Source of the DNA: Rubripirellula reticaptiva
GTDB lineage: Bacteria > Planctomycetota > Planctomycetia > Pirellulales > Pirellulaceae
Direction: 5' to 3'
Length of the DNA: 64,000 bases
Assembly: GCF_007860175.1 (NCBI RefSeq)
Contig: NZ_SJPX01000002.1
Coordinates: forward strand, 1,488,001-1,552,000
This document shows, piece by piece, positions 1 to 8,517 of this stretch; position 1 is the stretch's first letter, and each line of letters opens with the position of its first letter. The translations under genes and the position numbers were made by a program. The notes beneath the pieces are model-generated. The model saw only the letters and a list, made by a program, of their open reading frames with translations, did no database searches and was not told the DNA's origin.

Positions 1-1
1 G

Positions 2-163
2 CGCGTTCGCGGCGAAACGACCGGTCCCTGGGTCAATATCCAAAGCGAGACCGCGGAATCAAAATCCAAACCGCTGCCGCCACTTGGCATCAAACGCAAA
101 ACCATCCTCCCAACCATTACCGCAGTCGATCCTGCGGTTGCCCCTGAAAAGGAAGACTCTTGA
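2..163 (+). CDS. C-terminal fragment of an unidentified protein
   Basis: An open frame enters from the left edge and ends at the TGA at 161-163. The roughly 53 visible residues are polar and rich in proline, lysine and glutamate, with no recognisable domain, so this is probably a disordered C-terminus. The stop overlaps the TTG start of the MoxR gene (TTGA arrangement), which suggests translational coupling and one operon. The family cannot be named from this tail. Confidence 0.5.
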   Translation, partial: RVRGETTGPWVNIQSETAESKSKPLPPLGIKRKTILPTITAVDPAVAPEKEDS

Positions 164-1206
164 ACGATCCTTTGCTGCCCTCGTCTGACTCCGAAACCGT
201 TGCCGCATCCCCTGCGCCGACGTCGCCGAGCGCCCGCCAAACGTCAGAAAAATTTCTGCCTATTCGAAAACTGTACGAACAAATTGCCGGGGAAATCGCC
301 AAGCTCTACGTTGGGCAAGACGAGCTGGTGCTGGGCACGTTAACGGCGTTATTTTCGGGTGGTCACGTGCTGATCGAATCGGTCCCGGGTTTAGGAAAAA
401 CCTTGTTCGTGCGAACGCTAGGCCGAACACTGGGGTGCGAGTTTGGTCGCATCCAGTTCACCGCCGACTTGATGCCGTCGGACATCACCGGTGCGCCGGT
501 TTACGACATGCAAAAAAGCGAGTTCCGGTTTCGCCCTGGCCCCGTCTTTACTCAATTCTTGTTGGCTGACGAAATCAACCGTTCGCCCGCCAAGACTCAC
601 GCGGCGCTGCTTGAAATCATGCAGGAGTACCGCGTCACCGTTGACGGCACCAGCCACCAAGTGCCGCGGCCATTCTTGGTGATGGCAACTCAAAACCCAC
701 TGGAAAGTGAAGGCACGTATAACCTGCCCGAAGCCCAGCTGGACCGGTTCATGTTCAAATTGCGTGTCGACTACCCGAGCGCCGAACAAGAGTCTGAAAT
801 TCTAAAGATGCACAGCCAACAAGTTGACCTGAACGAGCGACTTCGAAAGGAAGTGCAAGCGGTTACGAATCCTGAGCAAGTCTTGCAAGTCATGCAGATG
901 TGCGCCAGTGTCCGGGTCGAAGACAGCTTAGTGGACTATATCAACAAGATTGTCCGAGCCACTCGGACTTGGCCGGCATTCCATATCGGTGCCTCACCGC
1001 GAGCAGGATTGGCGCTGATGCAATCGGCGCGAACGTTGGCCGCGTTTGGTGGCCGCGACTACGCAGTCCCGGACGACGTGGTCGAAATTGCGATCCCAGC
1101 GATGCGACACCGCGTTCAATTGACCGCTGAATCAGAAATCGAAGGGCGGACCGCCGACGAGGAACTGAGCACGCTGATTCGAGGCATTGAGGTTCCGCGC
1201 GATTGA
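160..1206 (+). CDS. MoxR-family AAA+ ATPase
   Basis: This is a 348-residue MoxR-type AAA+ ATPase, a family of cytoplasmic chaperone-like ATPases that usually help mature metalloenzymes or von Willebrand factor-A proteins. A Walker A motif (VPGLGKT) lies near residues 75-81 and a Walker B region (LLADEIN) near 133-139. Sensor-type NP and arginine-finger motifs follow (ATQNPLE; PEAQLDRF), then the C-terminal lid. The start is TTG at 160, with GGAAG upstream and overlap with the preceding stop; the next in-frame Met would remove Walker A. The first 30 residues are Ser/Pro-rich. Many MoxR genes precede a DUF58 gene, but here a methyltransferase follows, so any partner may lie upstream of the window. 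Confidence 0.93.
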   Translation: MNDPLLPSSDSETVAASPAPTSPSARQTSEKFLPIRKLYEQIAGEIAKLYVGQDELVLGTLTALFSGGHVLIESVPGLGKTLFVRTLGRTLGCEFGRIQFTADLMPSDITGAPVYDMQKSEFRFRPGPVFTQFLLADEINRSPAKTHAALLEIMQEYRVTVDGTSHQVPRPFLVMATQNPLESEGTYNLPEAQLDRFMFKLRVDYPSAEQESEILKMHSQQVDLNERLRKEVQAVTNPEQVLQVMQMCASVRVEDSLVDYINKIVRATRTWPAFHIGASPRAGLALMQSARTLAAFGGRDYAVPDDVVEIAIPAMRHRVQLTAESEIEGRTADEELSTLIRGIEVPRD

Positions 1207-1290
1207 TCAAAGTTGTCGGTGGGCAGTTGCTTGCCGCACCGCTAAAATCAACGGACCTCTCGGAAATGTACTCAATTGTGATCGCCAAAC

Positions 1291-2007
1291 ATGCCTCAAA
1301 CGGCCGACCCTTTTTTTGAACCCTACGACCGCAAGGATATCGCCTACGGTGACGCGCCAACGGCAGCGATCGCGGCGTTTCTGGATCAAATCGAATGCGG
1401 GGGCACCGCAATTGACTTGGGTGCCGGTGCCGGACGAGACACGATCGCGTTGGCATCAGCCGGTTTTCAAGTCACGGCGGTAGATCTAAGCAGTCGTGGC
1501 CTCAAACGAGTCCGCGAACGGGCCGAGGCAGCGGGCGTCGAGAAATTGGTCACGACCAAGGAAGCAGATGTTCGCGAGGTTGATCTGCCACAAAACAGCA
1601 TTGACGCCCTGATCGCGACGACCGTGCTCGATCACATTCCCGCCGCCGATGCGAAACGGGTTTGGCAGCGGATGACTGAGGCATTGACCGATACCGGCAT
1701 GCTGTTTGTCGAAGTCCACACGACCGAAGATCCGGGCAGCGATCAAAAGCCGGGCTGTGACAGCGACGCGCCGATCAGCGAGACGGCCGGCGCCGTGGTG
1801 AACTATTTTCGGCCGAACCAATTGGCGAGGTGGGCAGTCGATCCAAGTTCGCGATTGCGAGTACTACGGTACGAAGAACGCCAGGAATGGGATTGCACTC
1901 ATGGCCCCGAACACCTGCACGGCAAAGCGATTTTGCTGGCCGTTCGCGAAGGATTCTATCCGCCTTGGTTTGGCCAACCGGCGGCTTTCCCAAGGGTCGA
2001 CTCTTAG
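1291..2007 (+). CDS. Class I SAM-dependent methyltransferase
   Basis: The 238-residue protein has a Rossmann-type methyltransferase fold. Motif I is IDLGAGAGRD near residues 48-57, followed by the acidic end of strand 2 (VTAVDLSS) and a motif IV-like segment (NSIDALIATTVLDHIP). The family resembles TehB/UbiE-like small-molecule methyltransferases, but the substrate cannot be read from sequence. It lies 84 bp after the MoxR gene and one base before the DUF202 gene, so co-transcription is likely. The C-terminal third (about 150-238) has no recognised motif and may bind substrate. Confidence 0.85.
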   Translation: MPQTADPFFEPYDRKDIAYGDAPTAAIAAFLDQIECGGTAIDLGAGAGRDTIALASAGFQVTAVDLSSRGLKRVRERAEAAGVEKLVTTKEADVREVDLPQNSIDALIATTVLDHIPAADAKRVWQRMTEALTDTGMLFVEVHTTEDPGSDQKPGCDSDAPISETAGAVVNYFRPNQLARWAVDPSSRLRVLRYEERQEWDCTHGPEHLHGKAILLAVREGFYPPWFGQPAAFPRVDS

Positions 2008-2008
2008 G

Positions 2009-2263
2009 ATGGCTGACAAGAAAGCGGTGAGTTCCCGCGGCGACGATCTCGCTCTCGCTCGTACTCACTTGGCAAACGAGCGGACGTTGTTAGCCTATGG
2101 TCGAACGGCTTTGATGGTCGCTGCGACCGGAGTCACGCTGATCAAATTCTTTGCCGATACCGTTCCCATCCGAACGATGGGACTGATTCTGATCGGCTTG
2201 GGTTTGATCGTTGGGCTAGTCGGAATCCAGAGGTTCGTTTCTCTGAAAAGACGCTTGAACTAA
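2009..2263 (+). CDS. DUF202 (YidH-type) small membrane protein
   Basis: The open frame begins upstream, but the natural start is the ATG at 2009, one base after the methyltransferase stop, giving 84 residues. The N-terminal part contains the DUF202 signature (LANERTLLAYGRTALM), followed by two hydrophobic segments near residues 32-48 and 53-72 and a basic tail. DUF202 proteins are inner-membrane proteins of unknown function, also found fused to SPX or VTC-like modules elsewhere. No regulatory site is visible. Confidence 0.85.
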   Translation: MADKKAVSSRGDDLALARTHLANERTLLAYGRTALMVAATGVTLIKFFADTVPIRTMGLILIGLGLIVGLVGIQRFVSLKRRLN

Positions 2264-2286
2264 CAACGACTTTCGAATTCGATGCT

Positions 2287-2865
2287 TTATCGCAAACCCG
2301 AACCAAAGTCACCGCGAGGCTTGAAGATTTGGCGAGATCGGCTGGGCGCGTAAGCTCGCGTCGGAGTGCTTTCGATGTATTCGGTCGGCGGCATCATTTC
2401 GTCACCGCTGATGTAGACGGAATCCTGGCCACCGCACGAGTCGCAACCGCCATCACATCCACAGCCGGAATCACAATCGCCAGGGCCACCGCCCAGTGCT
2501 CCGCCGCTGATCGGTGGACAGCATCCGCCGCCACATGATGCGCTGCCGCAGGAATCGCATCCGCCATTGCAACGGTATCCCCACAGGCTTTCGAAGCCGC
2601 TGAACACCGAACGGCACTTTCCGCACGACTGGCCGTTGTGGTTTCCGCACTTGTCACATGGATCGACACAATTGGCCGGTTCATTGATCCACGGATCGAT
2701 GTAAAGCTCGCCGCAACCTTCACAGTCGCCGCATCCGCCACAAGAATTGATCGCCAAAGGTCCGCGGGCGCCGTTTGGCCCACAAGCCATGGGTCCGACA
2801 CATCCGGTCATCCAAAGCAAAGCCGAGCAAGCAATGACGGCCGCGAATCGTTTCTGCAAATACAT
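2287..2865 (-). CDS. Cysteine-rich secreted lipoprotein
   Basis: The frame is open from 2988, but the ATG at 2865 starts a classical lipoprotein signal peptide (MYLQKRFAAVIACSALLWMTGC), so I use that start (192 residues). The mature protein has about 22 cysteines in CxxC, CGGC and CDSC clusters, is very glycine-rich, and ends with a polar tail (SRQIFKPRGDFGSGLR). The pattern suggests a heavily disulfide-bonded or metal-binding envelope protein. Similar Cys/Gly-rich lipoproteins are common in planctomycetes, whose cell walls contain crosslinked protein, but no function is established. It is convergent with the DUF202 gene. Confidence 0.7.
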   Translation of the reverse strand: MYLQKRFAAVIACSALLWMTGCVGPMACGPNGARGPLAINSCGGCGDCEGCGELYIDPWINEPANCVDPCDKCGNHNGQSCGKCRSVFSGFESLWGYRCNGGCDSCGSASCGGGCCPPISGGALGGGPGDCDSGCGCDGGCDSCGGQDSVYISGDEMMPPTEYIESTPTRAYAPSRSRQIFKPRGDFGSGLR

Positions 2866-3005
2866 AGTCGGAAGCCCTGTGGCAGTCTCATACGTGGATA
2901 GATATCCACAACATCGACCAACACAACCGTCACAATTGAATCTTTTTACCCATTCGTTAAGGTCGATCGCTAAGCGAGTTTCACGCAACCATGCTGCACG
3001 CGTCC

Positions 3006-4166
3006 CTACCCCAAAAAGCGGGACGCGACCGTATCGGCAAACAGCACACCGCGATCAGTCAGCCGCATTCGACCGCCGGCTTCTTCCAGCAACCCTTCGG
3101 CAAACGAACCAGCGATTGCGTCGGAGCATGCTTCGCGGATCGGAATCCCTGTCTCGCGTCCGATCGCATCAATATCGACACCGTCGATCAGGCGAACTCC
3201 AAACGCCGCCCGCTCGCGCGCACACTGCAGCGGCGAGATCAATTCGGACTCGGCCGTTGGCGTTTGGCCCGATTCCATTCGCTTGATGTAGGTCGTCGTG
3301 CTGCGATGATTGACTTCACGCCGACCGCCAACAAACCGAGCCGCGCCGGGGCCGGCCGCATACCAACCTTGCCCATCCCAATATGCCAAGTTGTGACGGC
3401 AACGATGACCAGCCCGAGCAAAATTGGAAATCTCGTAGTGCGAAAGACCAGCCTCGGCGGTCATCCGGCGACCAGCTTGATACATTTCGACTTCGATCGC
3501 TTCGTCGGTGGTCGACAAATCGCCGCGAGACAAACGCGACCAAAACGACGTGCCTTTTTCGAACGTCAACGCATAGGTCGAAATGTGCTGGATCGGCAGC
3601 GACAAAGCGGTGCTTAGGTCTTGCTGCCACTGCTCGGTTGTTTCACCGGGTGCCGCGAAAATCAGGTCAATTGAAACGTTGGGAATCCGCGACGCGGCCA
3701 ACTCAATCATCGCGGCGGCACGCCCGCCGGTATGGCCCCGTTCAAGCAAACGCAACTTGTCGTCATTGAATGATTGAACGCCAAGACTGATTCGATTGAC
3801 GCCATGGTGAACCAGGCAATCGAGTTTCTCGGCCGTGATGTCTTCCGGGTTCGCCTCGGTGCTGAACTCGACATCACCTTCAAACTGAAACCGCTGCTTT
3901 GCGATCGCCAGCAGTTTTGAAAGGGCCACGGGTGGCAAATGTGTCGGTGTACCACCACCAATGAACACGGTATTCACGACAGGACGGTCGAGCGATGCTA
4001 ACTCGCAATCGATCGCATCCAAGTACCGATCGATCAGGTCGTCTCGATCCGCCACGACGCTAAAGTTACAGTACCCGCAGCGGTGCCTGCAAAATGGCAC
4101 ATGAAGGTAAACCGATCGAGGTGTCGGCCAAACAAACGACGCTGCCGCCATCGCCTCTACAGCCAT
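3006..4166 (-). CDS. hemW: HemW-like radical SAM protein
   Basis: HemW belongs to the coproporphyrinogen dehydrogenase-like radical SAM family and acts as a heme chaperone. The cluster motif CxxxCxxC is at residues 26-33 of the chosen product (CRHRCGYC), preceded by VYLHVPF. The GGGTPTHL segment and the HemN-type C-terminal domain follow. The 386-residue length is normal. The open frame extends to 4301, but those extra residues overlap the upstream hydrolase gene. ATG 4166 overlaps its stop by 10 bp; ATG 4151 is an alternative. HemN of heme synthesis normally has a further cysteine after CxxC (CxxxCxxCxC); here the next residues are NF, which favours HemW. Confidence 0.85.
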   Translation of the reverse strand: MAVEAMAAASFVWPTPRSVYLHVPFCRHRCGYCNFSVVADRDDLIDRYLDAIDCELASLDRPVVNTVFIGGGTPTHLPPVALSKLLAIAKQRFQFEGDVEFSTEANPEDITAEKLDCLVHHGVNRISLGVQSFNDDKLRLLERGHTGGRAAAMIELAASRIPNVSIDLIFAAPGETTEQWQQDLSTALSLPIQHISTYALTFEKGTSFWSRLSRGDLSTTDEAIEVEMYQAGRRMTAEAGLSHYEISNFARAGHRCRHNLAYWDGQGWYAAGPGAARFVGGRREVNHRSTTTYIKRMESGQTPTAESELISPLQCARERAAFGVRLIDGVDIDAIGRETGIPIREACSDAIAGSFAEGLLEEAGGRMRLTDRGVLFADTVASRFLG

Positions 4167-4996
4167 AGCTTCAAACGGCCGTCCATTTTGTCGGGGAACA
4201 CTTTGTCGACGAACCGTTTCACTTGGCTCTCGTTGTACCGAGTGCTTAAGTGGCCGGCGATCAGCAGTTCGTTGTTGAAACGATCGGCGCGTTTTCGCCA
4301 ATCGTCAATGTGCATGTGACCATGTTTGTGAATCTTGTCTTTTCGATGTTCCGGCGCGACAAAGGTCATCTCGTTGATCAACACTTTCGCTTCATAGAAA
4401 ACCGGATTGTCATCCAGCCCCTTCGGCGCCGTATCACCAGAATACGCAACGATCGGAATCCTCGACTCGGTCGTGATTTCCGTGCCACTTGTTTTCAGAT
4501 CACGAATTTGTTCACCCGTTAGATCAACAAATTCAGGTTTCAGTTTGTGACGCCGCTGATGAACCACAAACCCAAGCGAATCGATGGTATGAGTCGTGGG
4601 CAACGCGGTCACGATGTACTCGCGACTGATATGAGTTTCATCGCCTGGCAACAATCCAACCAGTTCGCAGGGCATCGCACCGCGATCGAGTTTGCGAAAA
4701 CACTGCAACATGTCCCAGGCCGTATCGACCGCCGAGTCGGGCATATAAATCACCGGCGGATCCATCTTCATCATGCGCCGACGTGACACGTAAGCGGGTA
4801 GGGCAGCAATGTGATCCAGGTGCGCATGCGAGATAAACATGGTTGGCGTGCCCATGAATTCCCAAGGCTGGACGCCGACGTCGAACAACAGCTTCAGTTC
4901 ATTGATCCGCCAGCACGTTTGGACGGCGGCGCGCGAATAGCCATCGATCGTCAGACCGTGATGAACATGCGAAATGAGGGGGACGTTATCGACCAT
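4157..4996 (-). CDS. Metallo-beta-lactamase fold hydrolase (RNase Z-like)
   Basis: The 279-residue product has the metal-binding HxHxDH motif (SHAHLDH, residues 56-62), a later SGDT segment and GHLSTRY near the C-terminus. These are typical of the RNase Z/ElaC group of metallo-beta-lactamase fold enzymes. The frame is open to 5092, but the first 32 codons encode an atypical hydrophobic stretch, and ATG 4996 gives a normal family N-terminus. It overlaps the start of hemW. tRNA 3'-end processing is plausible, but the exosite arm of true RNase Z is not obvious, so the substrate is left open. Confidence 0.8.
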   Translation of the reverse strand: MVDNVPLISHVHHGLTIDGYSRAAVQTCWRINELKLLFDVGVQPWEFMGTPTMFISHAHLDHIAALPAYVSRRRMMKMDPPVIYMPDSAVDTAWDMLQCFRKLDRGAMPCELVGLLPGDETHISREYIVTALPTTHTIDSLGFVVHQRRHKLKPEFVDLTGEQIRDLKTSGTEITTESRIPIVAYSGDTAPKGLDDNPVFYEAKVLINEMTFVAPEHRKDKIHKHGHMHIDDWRKRADRFNNELLIAGHLSTRYNESQVKRFVDKVFPDKMDGRLKLWL

Positions 4997-5101
4997 GAAT
5001 CCAGTGATGCAAATGATTAAATAAAGGTTCGGCAGCCAGGCGGTGATAACAACGACTCGCAGAACAGTCGGCGTTAAAGGCCGAACTGACACACACCAAG
5101 A

Positions 5102-5905
5102 CTACCGAGGCATCCCGGGCATGTTGGCAGCCTTGAACTCTTCGGCGCCGTAGTTGTCGACTTCGTTGACACTTAAGTCGTCGGTATAGCTTGCGGTGCG
5201 AACCACAAAGATGTCGCCGGTGTCAGACTGTTCGACCGCCGCACCGTGGTGGCGGGTCAATTCCAACGTTGCCAAGAACCACCCAATGACGGCTGATTTG
5301 TGAATTCCACCTTCCACCAAATCGAACAGCGGCAATCGTTCAGACTTGCCCAGCTTGGCATGAATTCGCTGCATATAAACATGGATCGGGGTGTCGTCGT
5401 AGATGACCTCGGTTTGGGGTGGTCCACCAGCTTCCCGCATGATCCGGCCAAACGCACTGACCAAGTCCCAAATCTCCAAATCAACGATCGGCTGATCTCC
5501 CAAATCGACTCGCCGAGCCGGCAAATCGTCCGTCATCCTTTCGTACCGCTGCTGCCATCGGCCGCCCATTTCGTCCAAAACAGCCGCCGCGTCTCGGATT
5601 TCTTTGTACTGCAACAGCCGTTCGACCAGTTCGGTTTGCGGGTCCTCGATGGCACTTTCTTCGGTTTCATCGACAATTTTCGGCAAAACCGACTGACTTT
5701 TCAGCTCCACCAGCGTGCTGGCCAGATCGATAAAGTCCCCCACATCCGTCAAATCCATCTCCTGCAGCACTTCGATGTAGGAAACGTACTGGTCGACGAT
5801 CTTAGCCAACGACATCTCGGCCAAGTCGACCTCGTGCCGCCGTACCAGGTACAGCAGCAGGTCGATGGGGCCTCGATAAGCCGGTAAATCGATACGGAAA
5901 GACAT
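5102..5905 (-). CDS. scpA: Segregation and condensation protein A
   Basis: ScpA is the kleisin subunit of the SMC-ScpA-ScpB condensin. The 267-residue product begins with the family signature (YRGPIDLLLYLVRRHEVDL) and contains the helical SMC-binding N-terminus (DVGDFIDLASTLVELKS) and the winged-helix C-terminus (GIHKSAVIGWFLATLEL). ATG 5905 is chosen because it places the signature at the normal distance; the frame is open 16 codons further. No scpB or smc gene is in the window. The gene heads a minus-strand run with the hydrolase and hemW. Confidence 0.92.
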   Translation of the reverse strand: MSFRIDLPAYRGPIDLLLYLVRRHEVDLAEMSLAKIVDQYVSYIEVLQEMDLTDVGDFIDLASTLVELKSQSVLPKIVDETEESAIEDPQTELVERLLQYKEIRDAAAVLDEMGGRWQQRYERMTDDLPARRVDLGDQPIVDLEIWDLVSAFGRIMREAGGPPQTEVIYDDTPIHVYMQRIHAKLGKSERLPLFDLVEGGIHKSAVIGWFLATLELTRHHGAAVEQSDTGDIFVVRTASYTDDLSVNEVDNYGAEEFKAANMPGMPR

Positions 5906-6109
5906 GTTTAGCGCGTCTGAGGTGACGCGTCCCAGAAATTGAAACCAGTTCACAAAACCATGAAAAGGGACCGGCCGGAAGTCTATCGTAAGCTGACCGG
6001 TCCCAAATCGCAGCCCTTGTTGGATTTAGAGGCCAAAATTATGATGCCACGCTTCGGACGGTTCCCCGACCGACTCCATTCGTCCCCCGAACCCATTTTC
6101 CGCCCGCTG

Positions 6110-6649
6110 ATGTCTCAATCCAACCAGCGTCATGTTCTATCCGCCCTGGTCCAGAATGTCCCCGGCGTTCTGGCCCACATTTCGGGCATGCTCGCGTCAC
6201 GCGGCTTCAATATCGACTCGCTGGCCGTTGGCGAAACGGACGACGTACTTCTGTCCAGAATGACTTTCGTGGTCGTCGGCGACGATCAAGTCTTGGAACA
6301 AGTCGGCAAACAACTGGAAAAGATTGTCACGGTTGTGAAGGTGCTGGACGTCAGCAGCAGTGATTTCGTTGAACGCGATCTACTGTTGCTGAAGGTAAAG
6401 GCGCCAGCCGGATCCGCTCGCAGCGAAATTCGAGAACTGGTCGACATTTTCCGCGGGCAAATCGTCGATGTTGGCCCCGAAGAAGTCATGATCGAAATCA
6501 GCGGACGCGAAACGAAGGTTCAAGCGTTCATCGAACGTATGCGATCCTACGGCATCACCGAATTGGTCCGCACGGGCCGAATTGCGATGGTCCGCAGCGG
6601 CAACGAAAGTTCAGCAATCGACGAAAGCGAATCTCGATTCGCCTCCTAA
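6110..6649 (+). CDS. ilvH: Acetolactate synthase small (regulatory) subunit
   Basis: This is the ACT-domain regulatory subunit of acetohydroxyacid synthase in branched-chain amino acid synthesis. The ACT domain starts at residue 6 (HVLSALVQNVPGVLAHISGMLASRGFNI is the region at about residues 6-33), and the C-terminal small-subunit domain runs to residue 179. The frame extends to 5939, but the extra 57 residues are outside the family, so ATG 6110 is used. The catalytic subunit ilvB is not adjacent. ilvC follows 81 bp downstream, so the two probably share a transcript. Confidence 0.93.
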   Translation: MSQSNQRHVLSALVQNVPGVLAHISGMLASRGFNIDSLAVGETDDVLLSRMTFVVVGDDQVLEQVGKQLEKIVTVVKVLDVSSSDFVERDLLLLKVKAPAGSARSEIRELVDIFRGQIVDVGPEEVMIEISGRETKVQAFIERMRSYGITELVRTGRIAMVRSGNESSAIDESESRFAS

Positions 6650-6730
6650 CGGACTGACGAAGACGACGGATCGCCGGAAACTCTTAATCTTTAAAACCCT
6701 CTCCCCGATACTCGAACCGATATTCCTGAC

Positions 6731-7735
6731 ATGGCTGCAACGATTTACTACGAAAACGACGCTGACCTTTCGCACCTCAAGGGCAAGAAGGTCGCGATCC
6801 TAGGTTACGGCTCGCAAGGCCACGCTCAAGCTCAAAACCTTCGCGACAGCGGCGTCGAAGTCTTGATCGGTCAACGCCCCGGTTCGCCCAACTACGACTT
6901 GGCCGTCTCGCACGGTTTCAAGCCAATGTCGATCGCTGACGCTTGCAAAGCAGCCGATGTCATCAACGTCTTGCTTCCCGACGAAGTTCAAGGCGACATC
7001 TACAAGAGCGACATTCGCGACAACTTGTCCAAGGGCAACGTGTTGATGTGCTCGCACGGCTTCAACATTCACTTCGGCCAAATCGAACCACCCGCCGGTA
7101 TCGACACTCTGTTGGTCGCGCCCAAGGGACCTGGCCACTTGGTTCGCAGCGAGTACGAAAAGGGCGGTGGCGTTCCTTGCTTGATCGCACTCGGTGAAGA
7201 CGCATCGGACACTACCAAGCAAATCGGCTTGGCCTACGCCAAGGGCATCGGCGGAACCCGCGGTGGTGTGATCGAAACCACCTTCGCCGAAGAAACCGAA
7301 ACCGACCTATTCGGCGAACAAGTCGTTCTCTGCGGTGGCGTCAGCGAGTTGGTCAAAGCTGGTTTCGAAACTCTCGTCGAAGCTGGCTATCAGCCCGAAA
7401 TGGCTTACTTCGAATGCATGCACGAACTGAAGCTGATTGTCGACCTGCTTTACCAAGGTGGACTCAGCTACATGCGTTACAGTATCTCGAACACAGCCGA
7501 GTACGGTGACTATGTCAGCGGCCCACGCATCATCACGCCTGAAACCAAAGTTGAGATGAAGAAGATTCTGACCGAAATTCAAACCGGCGAATTCGCTCGC
7601 AAGTGGATCTCGGAAAACCGTGCCGGTGCACCGTTCTTTAAGGCAACTCGTCGTTTGGAACGACAACATGGTGTCGAGCAAATCGGCATCGGACTTCGTC
7701 GCATGATGAACTGGATCGAAGAAAAGGAAGTTTGA
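6731..7735 (+). CDS. ilvC: Ketol-acid reductoisomerase
   Basis: IlvC converts acetolactate to dihydroxyisovalerate using NAD(P)H and Mg2+. The 334-residue length matches the short class I enzyme. The Rossmann GYGSQG motif is at residues 25-30, and the acidic metal-binding residues of the knotted domain are in [10 protein letters not shown] and FECMHELK. The gene is strongly biased to a narrow codon set (GGC, AAG, GAA, CTC/TTG), consistent with high expression. It lies between ilvH and a DUF4254 gene that begins three bases after its stop. Confidence 0.97.
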   Translation: MAATIYYENDADLSHLKGKKVAILGYGSQGHAQAQNLRDSGVEVLIGQRPGSPNYDLAVSHGFKPMSIADACKAADVINVLLPDEVQGDIYKSDIRDNLSKGNVLMCSHGFNIHFGQIEPPAGIDTLLVAPKGPGHLVRSEYEKGGGVPCLIALGEDASDTTKQIGLAYAKGIGGTRGGVIETTFAEETETDLFGEQVVLCGGVSELVKAGFETLVEAGYQPEMAYFECMHELKLIVDLLYQGGLSYMRYSISNTAEYGDYVSGPRIITPETKVEMKKILTEIQTGEFARKWISENRAGAPFFKATRRLERQHGVEQIGIGLRRMMNWIEEKEV

Positions 7736-7738
7736 TCG

Positions 7739-8347
7739 ATGCCGAATGCTTTATCCTTTCCCGCCATAGCTGAATTGACTCAGTTGCAGATCGACACGGT
7801 CGATCTTTGGCACCGCGAGCCGATCGAAAATCCCTACGAAGGGATCAAGTCGCTTGTCTGCCAACAACATGAATTCAATTATCGGCTGTGGCACGAAGAA
7901 GATAAAGCACGAAGCCCATCTGCGACTGATCAAGAGATCGCGACGGTCAAACGGGCGATCGACGGTTTCAACCAAGCTCGAAACGACATGATCGAAAAGG
8001 TCGACGATGCGTTGACCATAATCCTGTGTGACGCGGGCGTGTCGGCGGCGGGCGGTCCGATCAACACGGAAACACCTGGCAGCGCGATCGACCGCCTGTC
8101 GATCATGTCGCTGCGACTGTATCACTATCGCGAACAAGCCGACCGCGCCGACGCGGACGAATCGCACCGCGCAAAAGTGAACGAACGAATCGCGCTGTGC
8201 GAGCAGCAGCACACGGACCTGTCCACGTCGCTACAGCAGCTTCTCGACGACATCTTTGCCGGGCGAAAACAGCATCGAACGTACCGGCAAATGAAGATGT
8301 ACAATGACCCGACACTGAACCCGTCGATTTACGACGCGAAGAAATAA
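7739..8347 (+). CDS. DUF4254 family protein
   Basis: The 202-residue cytoplasmic protein matches the DUF4254 pattern: an N-terminal segment about binding or orienting short helices (LWHREDPxx-like LWHREPIENPYEG), a conserved LWHEEDKAR region near residues 49-57, and a predominantly helical remainder (QARNDMIEKVDDAL). No signal peptide or membrane segment is visible. Its start is three bases after ilvC, so co-transcription is very likely. In other bacteria DUF4254 genes sit near cell-envelope sugar genes, but its function is unknown and the ilv linkage may simply be positional. Confidence 0.75.
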   Translation: MPNALSFPAIAELTQLQIDTVDLWHREPIENPYEGIKSLVCQQHEFNYRLWHEEDKARSPSATDQEIATVKRAIDGFNQARNDMIEKVDDALTIILCDAGVSAAGGPINTETPGSAIDRLSIMSLRLYHYREQADRADADESHRAKVNERIALCEQQHTDLSTSLQQLLDDIFAGRKQHRTYRQMKMYNDPTLNPSIYDAKK

Positions 8348-8517
8348 CTCGGGCAGTGACGTCCGGAGTTATGGTGAACAACACCGTGAACAGCCCGGCG
8401 AAACTGGTGAATTTCAGGTGGCTCGATTCTTAGCCATTTGGTTTGTATGCGTGCTGCGAGATCGCTAAGCTTTGAGTACCGCGTTTCCCTTCGCTACTCT
8501 TCCCGAGGTCTCGTTTC

